Shown in pieces: positions 43,120 through 52,157 of a DNA stretch of 64,000 bases. Each line of letters starts with the position of its first letter. Positions within the stretch are counted from its first letter, which is position 1. This stretch comes from Burkholderiaceae bacterium (GTDB taxonomy: Bacteria > Pseudomonadota > Gammaproteobacteria > Burkholderiales > Burkholderiaceae_C): contig CP126124.1 of the NCBI GenBank assembly GCA_030123545.1, positions 434,001 through 498,000 on the forward strand. Reading direction: 5' to 3'. Position numbers and translations under genes: made by a program. A model generated the notes under the pieces. That model saw nothing but the letters and a program-made list of their open reading frames with translations. It did not search any database and was not told where the DNA came from.

Positions 43120-43734
43120 ATGAAACTGATCGGCACCCATTCCAGTCCGTATGTGCGCAAGGTGCGCATCGTGATGGCCGAAAAAAAGCTCGACTACCAG
43201 TTCGTCGTCGAGGACCCCTGGGCCGACGGCAGTGCGGTGCCGACGTCCAACCCGCTCGGCAAGGTGCCCTGCCTGGTGCTGGAAGGCGGCGAAGCGGTGT
43301 TCGATTCGAGGGTCATCGTCGAATACCTCGACACCCTGTCGCCGGTCGGCAAGATGATCCCGCCGCCGGGGCGCGAGCGCGCCGAGGTCAAGACCTGGGA
43401 GGCGCTGGCCGACGGCCTGCTCGACGCCGGCGTGCTGGCGCGGATGGAATCGGTCTGGCCGGGCCGGCCCGATGCCGAGCGCTGCCAGCCATGGATCGCC
43501 CGCCAGCTGGCGAAGGTCGACGCCGGGCTGAAGGCGATCAGCCAGGGTCTCGGCGACAAGCCCTATTGCAGCGGCATCCACCTCAGCCTGTCGGACATCG
43601 CGGTCGGCTGCGCGCTGGGCTGGCTGGAGTTCCGCTTTCCGCAGATCGGCTGGCGTGCGGAATACCCGAATCTGGCCAAGCTGCAGGACAAGCTGATGCA
43701 GCGCCAGAGCTTCATCGACACGCGCCCGGCCTAG
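43120..43734 (+). CDS. Glutathione S-transferase family protein
   Basis: 204 residues. Thioredoxin-fold N-domain MKLIGTHSSPYVRKVRIVMAE, with Ser/Pro-Tyr in the glutathione-activating place, NPLGKVPCLVLE cis-Pro loop and FDSRVIVEYLD; helical C-domain with LSLSDIAVGCALGWLEFR. Resembles E. coli YibF-type GSTs and is not close to the Cys-type GST at 9451. The catalytic substrate is unknown. Divergent from purB by 164 bp. Confidence 0.9.
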   Translation: MKLIGTHSSPYVRKVRIVMAEKKLDYQFVVEDPWADGSAVPTSNPLGKVPCLVLEGGEAVFDSRVIVEYLDTLSPVGKMIPPPGRERAEVKTWEALADGLLDAGVLARMESVWPGRPDAERCQPWIARQLAKVDAGLKAISQGLGDKPYCSGIHLSLSDIAVGCALGWLEFRFPQIGWRAEYPNLAKLQDKLMQRQSFIDTRPA

Positions 43735-44096
43735 CGGCCGGTGGGGTAACGGGCCCGTCCCGGGCCGAGAAAGTCAAGAATGCTGCGAAGCACCCCGAAG
43801 CGAAGGAGAGAGTGAGGGAGGAGGAGAAGCACTCCAGGGCCGCCGGGTTTTGACGCCAGCAGGCTTCGCAGCATCAAACGGTATCAAACGGATCTCAAAC
43901 GGGGGTCTCAAACGGTACATCCAACGACGGGCGTTGCCGGCCAAACAATACGGGAAGCCGACAAACCCTTCGCTGTGTGTATGGACCGATGTCGCGCGCC
44001 GGAGTTCCGCCCGCCCCGGCTCCGACTGCGTAAGGAGTTGCAACAGCCGGGCGCCTCGCGGCAGCGGCCCGCCGAGCGGTTCGGAACGCGCCGGCG
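43735..44096. other. Intergenic region with long-range inverted repeat and TCAAACGG direct repeats
   Basis: 362 bp between the GST gene and the glnE stop, both ending here; no supported gene. TGCTGCGAAGC at 43781-43791 pairs perfectly with GCTTCGCAGCA at 43863-43873. Four copies of TCAAACGG follow at 43874, 43884, 43895 and 43908. A purine-rich stretch (about 43799-43833) lies inside the loop. It could be a 3' RNA structure or a degenerate mobile-element end. Confidence 0.6.
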
Positions 44097-46901
44097 CTAA
44101 CCGAACACCGCAGCCCACAATGCCAGCACCGCGCCCTGCTCGGCCTTGAGCGTCGCCGGGTCGAACTGGGTCGGCGCCTCGTCCAGGCGGGCCCGGTGCT
44201 GCGCCCGGCGCAGGTCGCGGTAGGCATCGGCCGCCGCGCTGCCCAGGCCCGGTGCGAGCAGCCCGCAGACCTCGGCGCGCTGCAGCAGCGCGATGTTGCC
44301 GACGTTCGGCACGAGTTCGGGGTGCCGGCCCGATTCGGACAGCACCAGGTACTGGACCGCGAACTCCGCGTCGACCATGCCACCGGGACTGTGCTTGACG
44401 TCGAAGCGGCCGTTTGGCACCGGATGCGCGGCGCGCACGCGCTCGCGCATCGCGACGATCTCGGCGCGGAGCAGGGCGGCGTCGCGCGGCGCGGTGATCA
44501 CCGCCTCGCGCACCGCGTCGAAGCGCGCACGAAGCGCGTCGCTGCCGAGCACGAAGCGGGCCCGCGTCATCGCCTGGTGTTCCCAGGTCCACGCGGTGTT
44601 GCTGCCGCGCTGCTGCTGGTAGTTCTCGTACGCGGTAAAGCTCGTCACCAACAGGCCCGAGTTGCCGTTCGGCCGCAGCGCGGTGTCGATCTCGAACAGG
44701 TCGCCTTCGCCGGTTTTGACGCTCAGCCAGGCGATGAGCTTGCGCACGAGCGCGGTATAGGCGTCGGGCGCTCGCTCGTCGTCGTCGTCGAACACGAACA
44801 CGATGTCGAGGTCGCTGCCGTAGCCAAGCTCCTTGCCGCCGAGCTTGCCGTAGCCGACGATCCCGAACTGCGGCTCGTCCCGGTGCCGGTTCTTCATTCG
44901 CTGCCAGCACCAGCGCGTGGTCACGCCGAGGATGCTGTCGGCCAGCGCGGAGAGGTCGTCGGCCACCTGCTCCACCGTGATCCGGCGTTCCACGTCGCGC
45001 GCGAGCGTGCGGAACTCCTCTGCGTGGTGCGCGCGCCGCAGCAGGTTCAGCAGCGTCTCGTCGTCGTCCTCGGCGGTGCGCGCGAGCGCCGCGCGGCGCT
45101 GCTCGAGTTCCTGCTCGAACGCCTGCGGCTGGTAGCGCTCGGCCAGCATCGCGTCGTCGGCCAGCTCGTCGATCACGCCGGGGTGGCGCAGCAGGTAGCG
45201 CGCCGGCCAGCGCGCGGCGCCGAGCAGGTGCAGCAGCCGCTCGTGCACCGCGGGGCGCTCGAGCAGCAGCGCCAGATAGCTCTCGCGCCGCAGCAGCGGC
45301 TCGATCCAGTCTGCGAGCCGCAGCGCGCCGTCCTCTTGCACCCGGCCCTCCTGCAACCACTGTGCCGTGCGCTGCACCAGCCGCAGCAGCCGCGCGCGTG
45401 CCTGCTCGCGCAGCGCCAGCACGCGTGCATCGCCTCGCCAGGATGCGATGCGCTCGCGAAACGCCGGCGGCAGTTGTTCCAGCAGCGCGTCGAACTCGAT
45501 CGCGCCGCCGTTCGCCGCGCCGGTGCCGCAGTGGCCGCGGCAGCGCTTCTCGCCGTCGCCGCCGAGCAGCCGGTCGAACTCCTGCGCGACCGCCTCGCGC
45601 TGCAGGTTCAGTTCGCAGAGGAAGCCCTGCGTGTCGGCGAAGCCCAGCGTCTCGGCGATCCAGGCCAGATCCTCGCTCGCGGTCGGCAGCTGGTGCGTCT
45701 GCTGATCGTCCAGGTACTGGATCCGGTGTTCGACCCGGCGCAGGAACAGATAGGCGGCCGCGAGCGCGTCGGACGTGGCCTGCGGCATCAGGCCCGCGTG
45801 CGCGAGGCGCTGCAGCGCCTCCAGCGTCGGTCGGCAGCGCAGCTCCGGGAACTGCCCGCCGCGCACCACCTGCAGCAGCTGCACGGTGAATTCGATTTCG
45901 CGGATGCCGCCGCGCGACAGCTTCACGTCGTTCGCGCGTTCGGGCCGGCCCGCGCTGCGCCGGTTCGCATGCTCGCGAATCTGGTCGTGCAGCACCCGCA
46001 GCGCGTCGAACACGCTGTAGTCGAGGTAGCGCCGGAACACGAACGGCAGCACCGCGGCGCCGAGCGCCTGCGCCGAGCGGTCGTCGATCGCGGCGCGCGG
46101 CGCGACCACGCGGCTCTTGAGCCAGGCGAATCGCTCCCACTCGCGGCCCTGCGCCTGCAGGTAGTCTTCGAGCGCGCCGAGCGAGATCGCCGGCGGCCCC
46201 GAATTGCCGTGCGGCCGCAGCGCCAGGTCGACGCGGAACACGAAGCCGTGCTCGGTGGTCTCGCCGATCAGCCCGTGGATGATCTTCACCGCCTTCGCGA
46301 AGTATTCGTGGTTCGTGATACGGCCGCGGCCCTCGCTCGTGCCGGCGGTTTCGCCGTCATGGTCGTAGACGTAGATCAGGTCGATGTCGCTGGACGCGTT
46401 CAGCTCGCGCGCGCCGAGCTTGCCCATGCCGACCACCCAGAGCCGGGCGCATGTACCGTCCGGCGCAAGCGGCGCACCATGGCGCGCGTCGAGTTCGGCC
46501 ACGGCCTGGGCGCAGGCACGGTCGAGCGCGACCTCGGCCAGTTCGGTCATCGCCAGCGTGACGACCTCCAGCGGCGCCTGCCGTTCGCAGTCGAGCGTGA
46601 CGAGGCGTTCCAGCACCAGCTGGCGCAGCACGCGCAGCGCCGCCGCGTCGTCCAGGCCCTGTGCCTGCAGCGCCGCGAGCGACTGCTGCATCGCGCTGCG
46701 CCGCGGCGCGCCCGCCGGCAGCAGCGCGAGCTCGGACGCATGGCGCCGCCGCACCCGCTGCACGAAGCGCGAATAAGACGACAGCGGCGCCGACGACGCA
46801 GACGGCCCAGACGCAGCGGACGGCGGTGTCGCAGCATCCGGGTTCGGGCCCGATGACGATGGACGCGCGGCCCCCGAACCGATGCTGCTGGCGCCGGTCA
46901 T
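44097..46901 (-). CDS. glnE: Bifunctional glutamine synthetase adenylyltransferase/removase
   Basis: 934 residues. Two nucleotidyltransferase domains regulate glutamine synthetase by removing or adding AMP: the N-terminal removase domain with GMGKLGARELNASSDIDLIYVYD and the C-terminal transferase domain with GYGKLGGKELGYGSDLDIVFVFDDD, separated by the helical PII-responsive region. The C-terminal end has FDVKHSPGGMVDAEFAVQYLVL. Cytosolic. The start ATG at 46901 opens a low-complexity Ser/Ala/Pro segment before the first domain; an in-frame GTG further up lies inside the divergent yhdP gene. Only 25 bp separates it from yhdP. Confidence 0.96.
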   Translation of the reverse strand: MTGASSIGSGAARPSSSGPNPDAATPPSAASGPSASSAPLSSYSRFVQRVRRRHASELALLPAGAPRRSAMQQSLAALQAQGLDDAAALRVLRQLVLERLVTLDCERQAPLEVVTLAMTELAEVALDRACAQAVAELDARHGAPLAPDGTCARLWVVGMGKLGARELNASSDIDLIYVYDHDGETAGTSEGRGRITNHEYFAKAVKIIHGLIGETTEHGFVFRVDLALRPHGNSGPPAISLGALEDYLQAQGREWERFAWLKSRVVAPRAAIDDRSAQALGAAVLPFVFRRYLDYSVFDALRVLHDQIREHANRRSAGRPERANDVKLSRGGIREIEFTVQLLQVVRGGQFPELRCRPTLEALQRLAHAGLMPQATSDALAAAYLFLRRVEHRIQYLDDQQTHQLPTASEDLAWIAETLGFADTQGFLCELNLQREAVAQEFDRLLGGDGEKRCRGHCGTGAANGGAIEFDALLEQLPPAFRERIASWRGDARVLALREQARARLLRLVQRTAQWLQEGRVQEDGALRLADWIEPLLRRESYLALLLERPAVHERLLHLLGAARWPARYLLRHPGVIDELADDAMLAERYQPQAFEQELEQRRAALARTAEDDDETLLNLLRRAHHAEEFRTLARDVERRITVEQVADDLSALADSILGVTTRWCWQRMKNRHRDEPQFGIVGYGKLGGKELGYGSDLDIVFVFDDDDERAPDAYTALVRKLIAWLSVKTGEGDLFEIDTALRPNGNSGLLVTSFTAYENYQQQRGSNTAWTWEHQAMTRARFVLGSDALRARFDAVREAVITAPRDAALLRAEIVAMRERVRAAHPVPNGRFDVKHSPGGMVDAEFAVQYLVLSESGRHPELVPNVGNIALLQRAEVCGLLAPGLGSAAADAYRDLRRAQHRARLDEAPTQFDPATLKAEQGAVLALWAAVFG

Positions 46902-46926
46902 AATTTCCGTCACTGCTCCGTTGCCG

Positions 46927-49900
46927 ATGAATGAATTGACCCCCGCTCCGTCGCGGCTGTTACGCGTCTGTGCCGTCGCGGCGCAATGGGTGCTGTGGCT
47001 GCTGGTGCTTGCATGGCTGGCGCTCGGCCTGGCCTGGGGGGTGTTGCACGGCTGGATTGTGCCGCGAATCGACGAGTTTCGCCCGGCGCTCGAGGCGCGC
47101 GCGAGCCAGGAACTCGGCGTGCCGGTGCGCATCGGCAAGATCAGCGCGCGCACCAGCGGACTGATTCCGTCGTTCGAACTGCAGGACGTCACGCTGCAGG
47201 GCAGCGACGGCCAGACCGCGTTGCGCCTGTCGCGGGTGCTGGTCGCGCTGTCGCCGGCTTCGCTGCTGCGGTTTGGGTTCGAGCAGATCTACATCGACCA
47301 GCCCGATCTCGACGTGCGCAGAACGAGCGACGGCCGCATCCTGGTCGCCGGGCTCGATCTGTCGCGCCGGACCGGCGGAGGCACCGGGGCGCTCGACTGG
47401 TTCTTCGAGCAGTCCGAGTTCGTGATCCATGACGGCACCTTGCGCTGGACCGACGACGAGCGCGGCGCGCCGCCGCTGGCGCTGCAGGCGGTCGACGTCG
47501 TGGTGCGCAACGGTGCGCGCAGCCATCAGATTCGCATCGACGCGACCCCGCCGCCCGACTGGGGGCAGCGCTTCACGCTGATGGCGCGGCTGCAGCAGCC
47601 GCTGCTCAGCACGCATGCCGGCCAATGGCAGCAGTGGCAGGGCCAGGCCTACGCCGACTTCGCGCAGGGCGTCGACCTGACCGCGCTCGGCCGCTATGTC
47701 GATCTGCCCCAGGCCAATCTGACGCAGGCCGCGGGCGCGCTGCGCGCCTGGGCCGATGTGAGCCAGGGCGTGGTCAACTCGGTCACCGTCGACCTGGCGC
47801 TGCCGGAGTTTGCCGCGACGCTGGCACCGGGGCTCGATCCGCTGGTGCTGCGTTCGGTGCAGGGCCGGCTAGCCCTGCGCCGGCTCGCCGGCGGTTTCGA
47901 GTTCACCACGCGGGCGCTGCAGTTCGCGACACCGGATGGCCTGCAATGGCCCGCGAGCAATCTGCGGGTCGCGTACCGCGCGGGCGCCGGCGCGAAGAAA
48001 CCGGCGCAGGGCGAGATCGCCGCCGATCGGCTCGATCTGGCCGTGCTCGGGCGCATCGCGAGTCGCATTCCGCTTGGCCAGGCCGCGCACAAGGCGCTGG
48101 CCGCCTATGCGCCGAGCGGCCGCGTCCAGCAGTTGCAAGCGAGCTGGAGAGGCGCGCTCGATGCCCCTGCCGCGTATTCGGCCAAGGGGCGGGTCACCGG
48201 GCTCGAGATCGCGGCCGCGCCGGCGGCGCAGGGCGGGCGCGCAAGCTCGCCGCCTCATCCGACGCTGGGCCGTCCCGGCGTTCGCGGCGCCAGCGTCGAT
48301 TTCGACCTGACCCAGGCCGGCGGCCAGGCGAAGCTCGCGATCGCCGACGGCAGTCTCACGCTGCCTGGCCTGTTCGAGGATGCGACGCTGCCGCTGAACA
48401 GCTTGTCCGCGAATCTACGTTGGCAGCTGGCCGGCAGCCGCGTCGCGGCGCAGCTGTCGGGCGTGCAGTTTGCCAATGCCGACGCGCAAGGCGAGTTCGG
48501 CGCCGATTGGCACACCAGCGACTCGGCCAAGTCGGCAAGCCGCGCGCGCTTTCCCGGCGTGCTGAACTTGCAGGGACAGCTCACGCGCGCGCAGGCGACC
48601 CGGGTCTACCGCTACCTGCCGCTGGTGCTGCCGGCCGACGTGCGCAACTACGTGCGCGACGCGATCACCCGGGGCAGCGCCAGCGCGGTGCAGTTCGCGG
48701 TGAAGGGCGACCTGCATGACTTTCCGTTCAGCGACGCGAAGCAGGGCGTGTTCCACATCAGCGCCGACCTGCGCGACGTCAGCTTCGCGTTCGTGCCGCG
48801 TCGGCTGCAGGCGGCCGGCGAGAAGCCGTGGCCGGCGCTCACCCAGCTTTCGGCGCAGCTGATCTTCGACCGGCGCGCGATGCAGGTGAAGAACGCTGTC
48901 GGTCGCTTCGGCAACGGCCTGCCGCTCACGCGCGCCGACGTGCAGATCCGGGAACTGGCGAACGCGACGGTGGAAGCCGATGCGCAAACGCGCGCGCCGC
49001 TGAAGGACATGCTCGCGTTCGTCGCGAATTCGCCGCTAGACGCACTCACCGGCCAGGCTCTGACCCATGCGAGCGCGACCGGACCGGCCGAGTTGAAGCT
49101 GAAGATGGCGCTGCCGCTGGACAAGCCGGACAAGGTGAAGCTGCAGGGCAGCGTGACCTTGGCCGGCAACGACCTCGACCTGATGCCGCAGGTGCCGATG
49201 CTCTCGAAGGCGCAGGGCGTCGTGCATTTCACCGAGACCGGATTTCGCATCGCCGACGCCAAGGCGCGCGCGCTCGGCGGCGACGTAGCCATCAGCGGTG
49301 GCCTGTACTTCGGCAGCGGCGCTGCGCCGGCCGGCGTGCCGACCACGATCCGCGCGCAGGGTCGCGTCAGCGCCGACGCGCTGCAGCAGGCAACGGCACC
49401 GGGTGTGGCCGCGAGTCTGGCCCGGCACGCAAGCGGATCGACCGCCTACAGCGTGGTCGTCGCGATGCAGAACGGCGCGCCCGAGGTCACGGCCACGAGC
49501 AATCTGCAGGGCTTGGCGTTGAGCTTCCCGGCGCCGCTGGCCAAGAGCGCGGACAGCGCGATGGCGCTGCGCATCAACGCGCGTCGCGTTGCCGGCGCGG
49601 GTTCCGGCGCGGCTGCCCAGGCCGCGCAGGACGACGTGCAGTTCGATCTCGGCCGGATCGTGGCCGCGTCGCTGCGGTGGGACACTTCGGGCGCCGAGCC
49701 GCGGCTGCTGCGCGGCGCGATCGCGGTTGGGCGTGACGCCACCGCGCCGCCGCCGCTGCCCGACTCAGGCCTGGTCGCGAACGTGAACCTCGATCAGCTC
49801 GATATCGACGCGTGGCAGGCGGTGCTGGCGCAGGCGCAGCGGCAAAGTGCGCCTCCCAGCGTGCCACAGAGCGCGCCACAAGGCGAAGCTGCGGCTGCGC

Positions 49901-51075
49901 CATCGGCCGCGCAGCCGACCGCGGCGCCGGCCGCGCCGGTGGACCTGCTGCCGAACGTGATTGCGCTGCGCGTGGGCGAGCTGACGGTGCAGGGCCGCGT
50001 GCTGCACCACGTGGTGCTCGGCGCCTCGCGCGACGGCCGCACCTGGCGCGCGAACATCGACGCCGACGAGCTCGACGGCTACGCCGAATACCGGCAGAAC
50101 GCCGGCACCGGTCCGGGGCGCATCTATGCGCGGCTCGCGCGCTTGCGGCTCGGCGAGAGCTCGAGCAGCGACGTGGAGCGGATACTGGAGAAGCCGAGCG
50201 AGACCATGCCCGCGCTCGACATCGTGGTGGAAGACTTTCAGCTGCGCAGCAGGCACCTGGGCCGGGTCGAGGTCGACGCGGTCAATCGCCGCACGGACGG
50301 TGGCGGCCGCGAATGGCGGCTGAACAAGCTGACGATCGCGCTGCCCGATGCCAGTTTCGACGCATCGGGGCGCTGGGCCGCGGTCGCGGCCGACGCCAGC
50401 CAACGACGCCTCACGATGGACTTCAAGCTCGAGGTGGGCGACGCCGGCGCGCTGCTCGCGCGCTTCGGCATGAAGGACGTGGTGCGCGGCGGCAGCGGCA
50501 GCCTCGCGGGCCAGATCGGCTGGAGCGGCTCGCCGCTCGCGCTCGACTACCCGACGATGGATGGGCAGTTCCACGTCGAGATCGACAACGGCCAGTTCCT
50601 GAAGGCCGATCCGGGCCTGGCCCGGCTGCTCGGCGTGCTGAGCCTGCAGTCGCTGCCGCGCCGGCTCACGCTCGACTTCCACGACCTGTTCAGCGAGGGC
50701 TTCGCGTTCGACTTCGTGCGCGGCGACGTGAAGATCGCGCGCGGCATCGCGAGCACGAACAACCTGCAGATGAAGGGTGTCAGCGCCGCGGTGCTGATGG
50801 ACGGCCAGGCCGATCTCAGCCGCGAGACGCAGGACCTGCGCGTGGTGGTCGTGCCCGAACTCAACGCCGGCACGGTGTCGCTGATCGCGACCGCGATCAA
50901 CCCGGCGATCGGACTGACCAGCTTCCTCGCGCAGCTGTTCCTGCGCCGCCCGCTGATCGAAGCTTCAACGCAGGAATTCAATGTGACCGGCACCTGGACC
51001 GATCCCAAGGTGACCAAGGTGGAACGCAAGAGCAGCCGGGCCGAGGCGACCGAAGGGCAAGGAGGCACGCGATGA
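46927..51075 (+). CDS. yhdP: YhdP-family AsmA-like envelope protein
   Basis: 1382 residues. A single N-terminal membrane helix (AAQWVLWLLVLAWLALGLAW) anchors a very long periplasmic region of repeated beta-strands, ending with the AsmA-like C-terminal domain (VPELNAGTVSLIATAINPAIG, FLAQLFLRRPL). YhdP-like proteins form long beta-groove bridges that move phospholipids between inner and outer membranes. Pro/Ala-rich insertions interrupt the repeats near residues 440 and 980. The ATG at 46927 is chosen for the membrane anchor. Its stop overlaps the start of the nitrilase-family gene (ATGA), so the two are translationally coupled. Confidence 0.93.
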   Translation: MNELTPAPSRLLRVCAVAAQWVLWLLVLAWLALGLAWGVLHGWIVPRIDEFRPALEARASQELGVPVRIGKISARTSGLIPSFELQDVTLQGSDGQTALRLSRVLVALSPASLLRFGFEQIYIDQPDLDVRRTSDGRILVAGLDLSRRTGGGTGALDWFFEQSEFVIHDGTLRWTDDERGAPPLALQAVDVVVRNGARSHQIRIDATPPPDWGQRFTLMARLQQPLLSTHAGQWQQWQGQAYADFAQGVDLTALGRYVDLPQANLTQAAGALRAWADVSQGVVNSVTVDLALPEFAATLAPGLDPLVLRSVQGRLALRRLAGGFEFTTRALQFATPDGLQWPASNLRVAYRAGAGAKKPAQGEIAADRLDLAVLGRIASRIPLGQAAHKALAAYAPSGRVQQLQASWRGALDAPAAYSAKGRVTGLEIAAAPAAQGGRASSPPHPTLGRPGVRGASVDFDLTQAGGQAKLAIADGSLTLPGLFEDATLPLNSLSANLRWQLAGSRVAAQLSGVQFANADAQGEFGADWHTSDSAKSASRARFPGVLNLQGQLTRAQATRVYRYLPLVLPADVRNYVRDAITRGSASAVQFAVKGDLHDFPFSDAKQGVFHISADLRDVSFAFVPRRLQAAGEKPWPALTQLSAQLIFDRRAMQVKNAVGRFGNGLPLTRADVQIRELANATVEADAQTRAPLKDMLAFVANSPLDALTGQALTHASATGPAELKLKMALPLDKPDKVKLQGSVTLAGNDLDLMPQVPMLSKAQGVVHFTETGFRIADAKARALGGDVAISGGLYFGSGAAPAGVPTTIRAQGRVSADALQQATAPGVAASLARHASGSTAYSVVVAMQNGAPEVTATSNLQGLALSFPAPLAKSADSAMALRINARRVAGAGSGAAAQAAQDDVQFDLGRIVAASLRWDTSGAEPRLLRGAIAVGRDATAPPPLPDSGLVANVNLDQLDIDAWQAVLAQAQRQSAPPSVPQSAPQGEAAAAPSAAQPTAAPAAPVDLLPNVIALRVGELTVQGRVLHHVVLGASRDGRTWRANIDADELDGYAEYRQNAGTGPGRIYARLARLRLGESSSSDVERILEKPSETMPALDIVVEDFQLRSRHLGRVEVDAVNRRTDGGGREWRLNKLTIALPDASFDASGRWAAVAADASQRRLTMDFKLEVGDAGALLARFGMKDVVRGGSGSLAGQIGWSGSPLALDYPTMDGQFHVEIDNGQFLKADPGLARLLGVLSLQSLPRRLTLDFHDLFSEGFAFDFVRGDVKIARGIASTNNLQMKGVSAAVLMDGQADLSRETQDLRVVVVPELNAGTVSLIATAINPAIGLTSFLAQLFLRRPLIEASTQEFNVTGTWTDPKVTKVERKSSRAEATEGQGGTR

Positions 51076-51887
51076 AAGTGGCTGCGCTGCAGATGGTCTC
51101 GGGCACGGATCTGGACGCCAACCTGCGCGCCGCGCGGGCGCTGCTCGAAGAAGCCGCGCAGGCCGGCGCCGAGCTGGCGTTGCTGCCCGAATACTTCTGC
51201 CTGCTGGGCCGGCGCGACACCGACAAGCTCGCGATCCGCGAAGCCGACGGCAGCGGGACCATCCAGCAGTTCTTGTCCGACGCAGCGCGCGCGCTGAAGA
51301 TCTGGATCGTCGGCGGCACGCTGCCGCTGGCGACCGACGATCCGGCGCGGGTGCGAAACAGCTCACTCGTGTATGCGCCTCATGGTGCGCGCGTCGTGCG
51401 CTACGACAAGATCCACCTGTTCCGCTTCGACGACGGCGAGCAGCGCTACGACGAGGCGCGGGTGCTCGAGGCCGGCAGCGAGCCAGCGCTGTTCGAGCTG
51501 ACAGATCGCGCTGGCCGCGCCTGGCGCGTGGGCCTGAGCGTCTGCTACGACCTGCGCTTTCCCGAGCTGTACCGCCGCTATGCGGCGCAAGGCGCCGACC
51601 TGCTGCTGGTGCCGAGCGCGTTCACCTTCGTCACCGGCCGGGCGCATTGGGAGCTGCTGCTGCGCGCGCGTGCCGTCGAGAACCTGTGCTACGTGCTCGC
51701 CGCCGCGCAGGGCGGTCTGCACGAGAACGGCCGCCGCACCTGGGGCCACAGCCTGGCGGTCGACCCCTGGGGCGCGCTGCTGGCGCAGCGGCCCGAGGGC
51801 GCCGGCGTGGTGCTGGCCGAACTCGACACCGGCCAGATCGCGCGGCGGCGCCGCGAGCTGCCGGCGCTGTCGCACCGCGTACTGTGA
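51072..51887 (+). CDS. Carbon-nitrogen hydrolase (nitrilase superfamily), Nit1-like
   Basis: 271 residues with the catalytic triad Glu40 (LLPEYF), Lys113 (YDKIHLF) and Cys158 (SVCYDLRFPELYR). The Nit1/Nit2-type subgroup includes deaminated-glutathione amidase, a metabolite-repair enzyme, which is the most likely role; other amide substrates are possible. Cytosolic; no signal peptide. Its ATG overlaps the yhdP stop by the ATGA arrangement. The yhdP-nitrilase order is common in Betaproteobacteria. Confidence 0.94.
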   Translation: MKVAALQMVSGTDLDANLRAARALLEEAAQAGAELALLPEYFCLLGRRDTDKLAIREADGSGTIQQFLSDAARALKIWIVGGTLPLATDDPARVRNSSLVYAPHGARVVRYDKIHLFRFDDGEQRYDEARVLEAGSEPALFELTDRAGRAWRVGLSVCYDLRFPELYRRYAAQGADLLLVPSAFTFVTGRAHWELLLRARAVENLCYVLAAAQGGLHENGRRTWGHSLAVDPWGALLAQRPEGAGVVLAELDTGQIARRRRELPALSHRVL

Positions 51888-52004
51888 TCCGGATGGTTCG
51901 GCGCGCGATGGGCCGGCCGTTGCGCGCGCGCCATCGTCAGGCGCTTCCGATTGCTGCAGAATTCGTAGCTGCCGGCCCGCGTCCTTCTTTGGAAACAAGC
52001 CCTT

Positions 52005-52157
52005 TCATGCGTCGTTTTGCCCTGTCTTGCCTTGGTTTTCCTGCTGCGGGTCAGCCGGGTCGGCGTCACGGTGCCTGCGCCCGCCGGCGATGGTCCACCA
52101 GATCAGCAGCAGGATCAGCACCAGCGCGGTCAGCGCTTCGAGGACGAACAGGATCAT
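52005..52157 (-). CDS. Small single-pass membrane protein, start overlapping mltA start
   Basis: 50 residues: MILFVLEALTALVLIL-type hydrophobic N-terminus giving one clear membrane helix (about 3-24) and then a charged, Asp/Gln-rich tail. A perfect ribosome site AAAGGAG lies 7 bases before the ATG, and the N-terminal codons favour G/C in third position like real genes here. Its start codon overlaps that of mltA on the opposite strand (CATG), so the ribosome site is inside the mltA signal-peptide codons. I do not recognise a family. Real-gene status rests on the ribosome site, codon use and membrane helix. Confidence 0.5.
   Translation of the reverse strand: MILFVLEALTALVLILLLIWWTIAGGRRHRDADPADPQQENQGKTGQNDA

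Noticed and set aside
43874..43915. TCAAACGG units as a CRISPR array
   Set aside because: Repeats are only 8 bases with 2-5-base spacers and there are no cas genes nearby.
43850..44149. 99-codon plus-strand frame in the GST-glnE spacer
   Set aside because: TTG start without ribosome site, crosses the repeat array and the glnE 3' end; no family resemblance.
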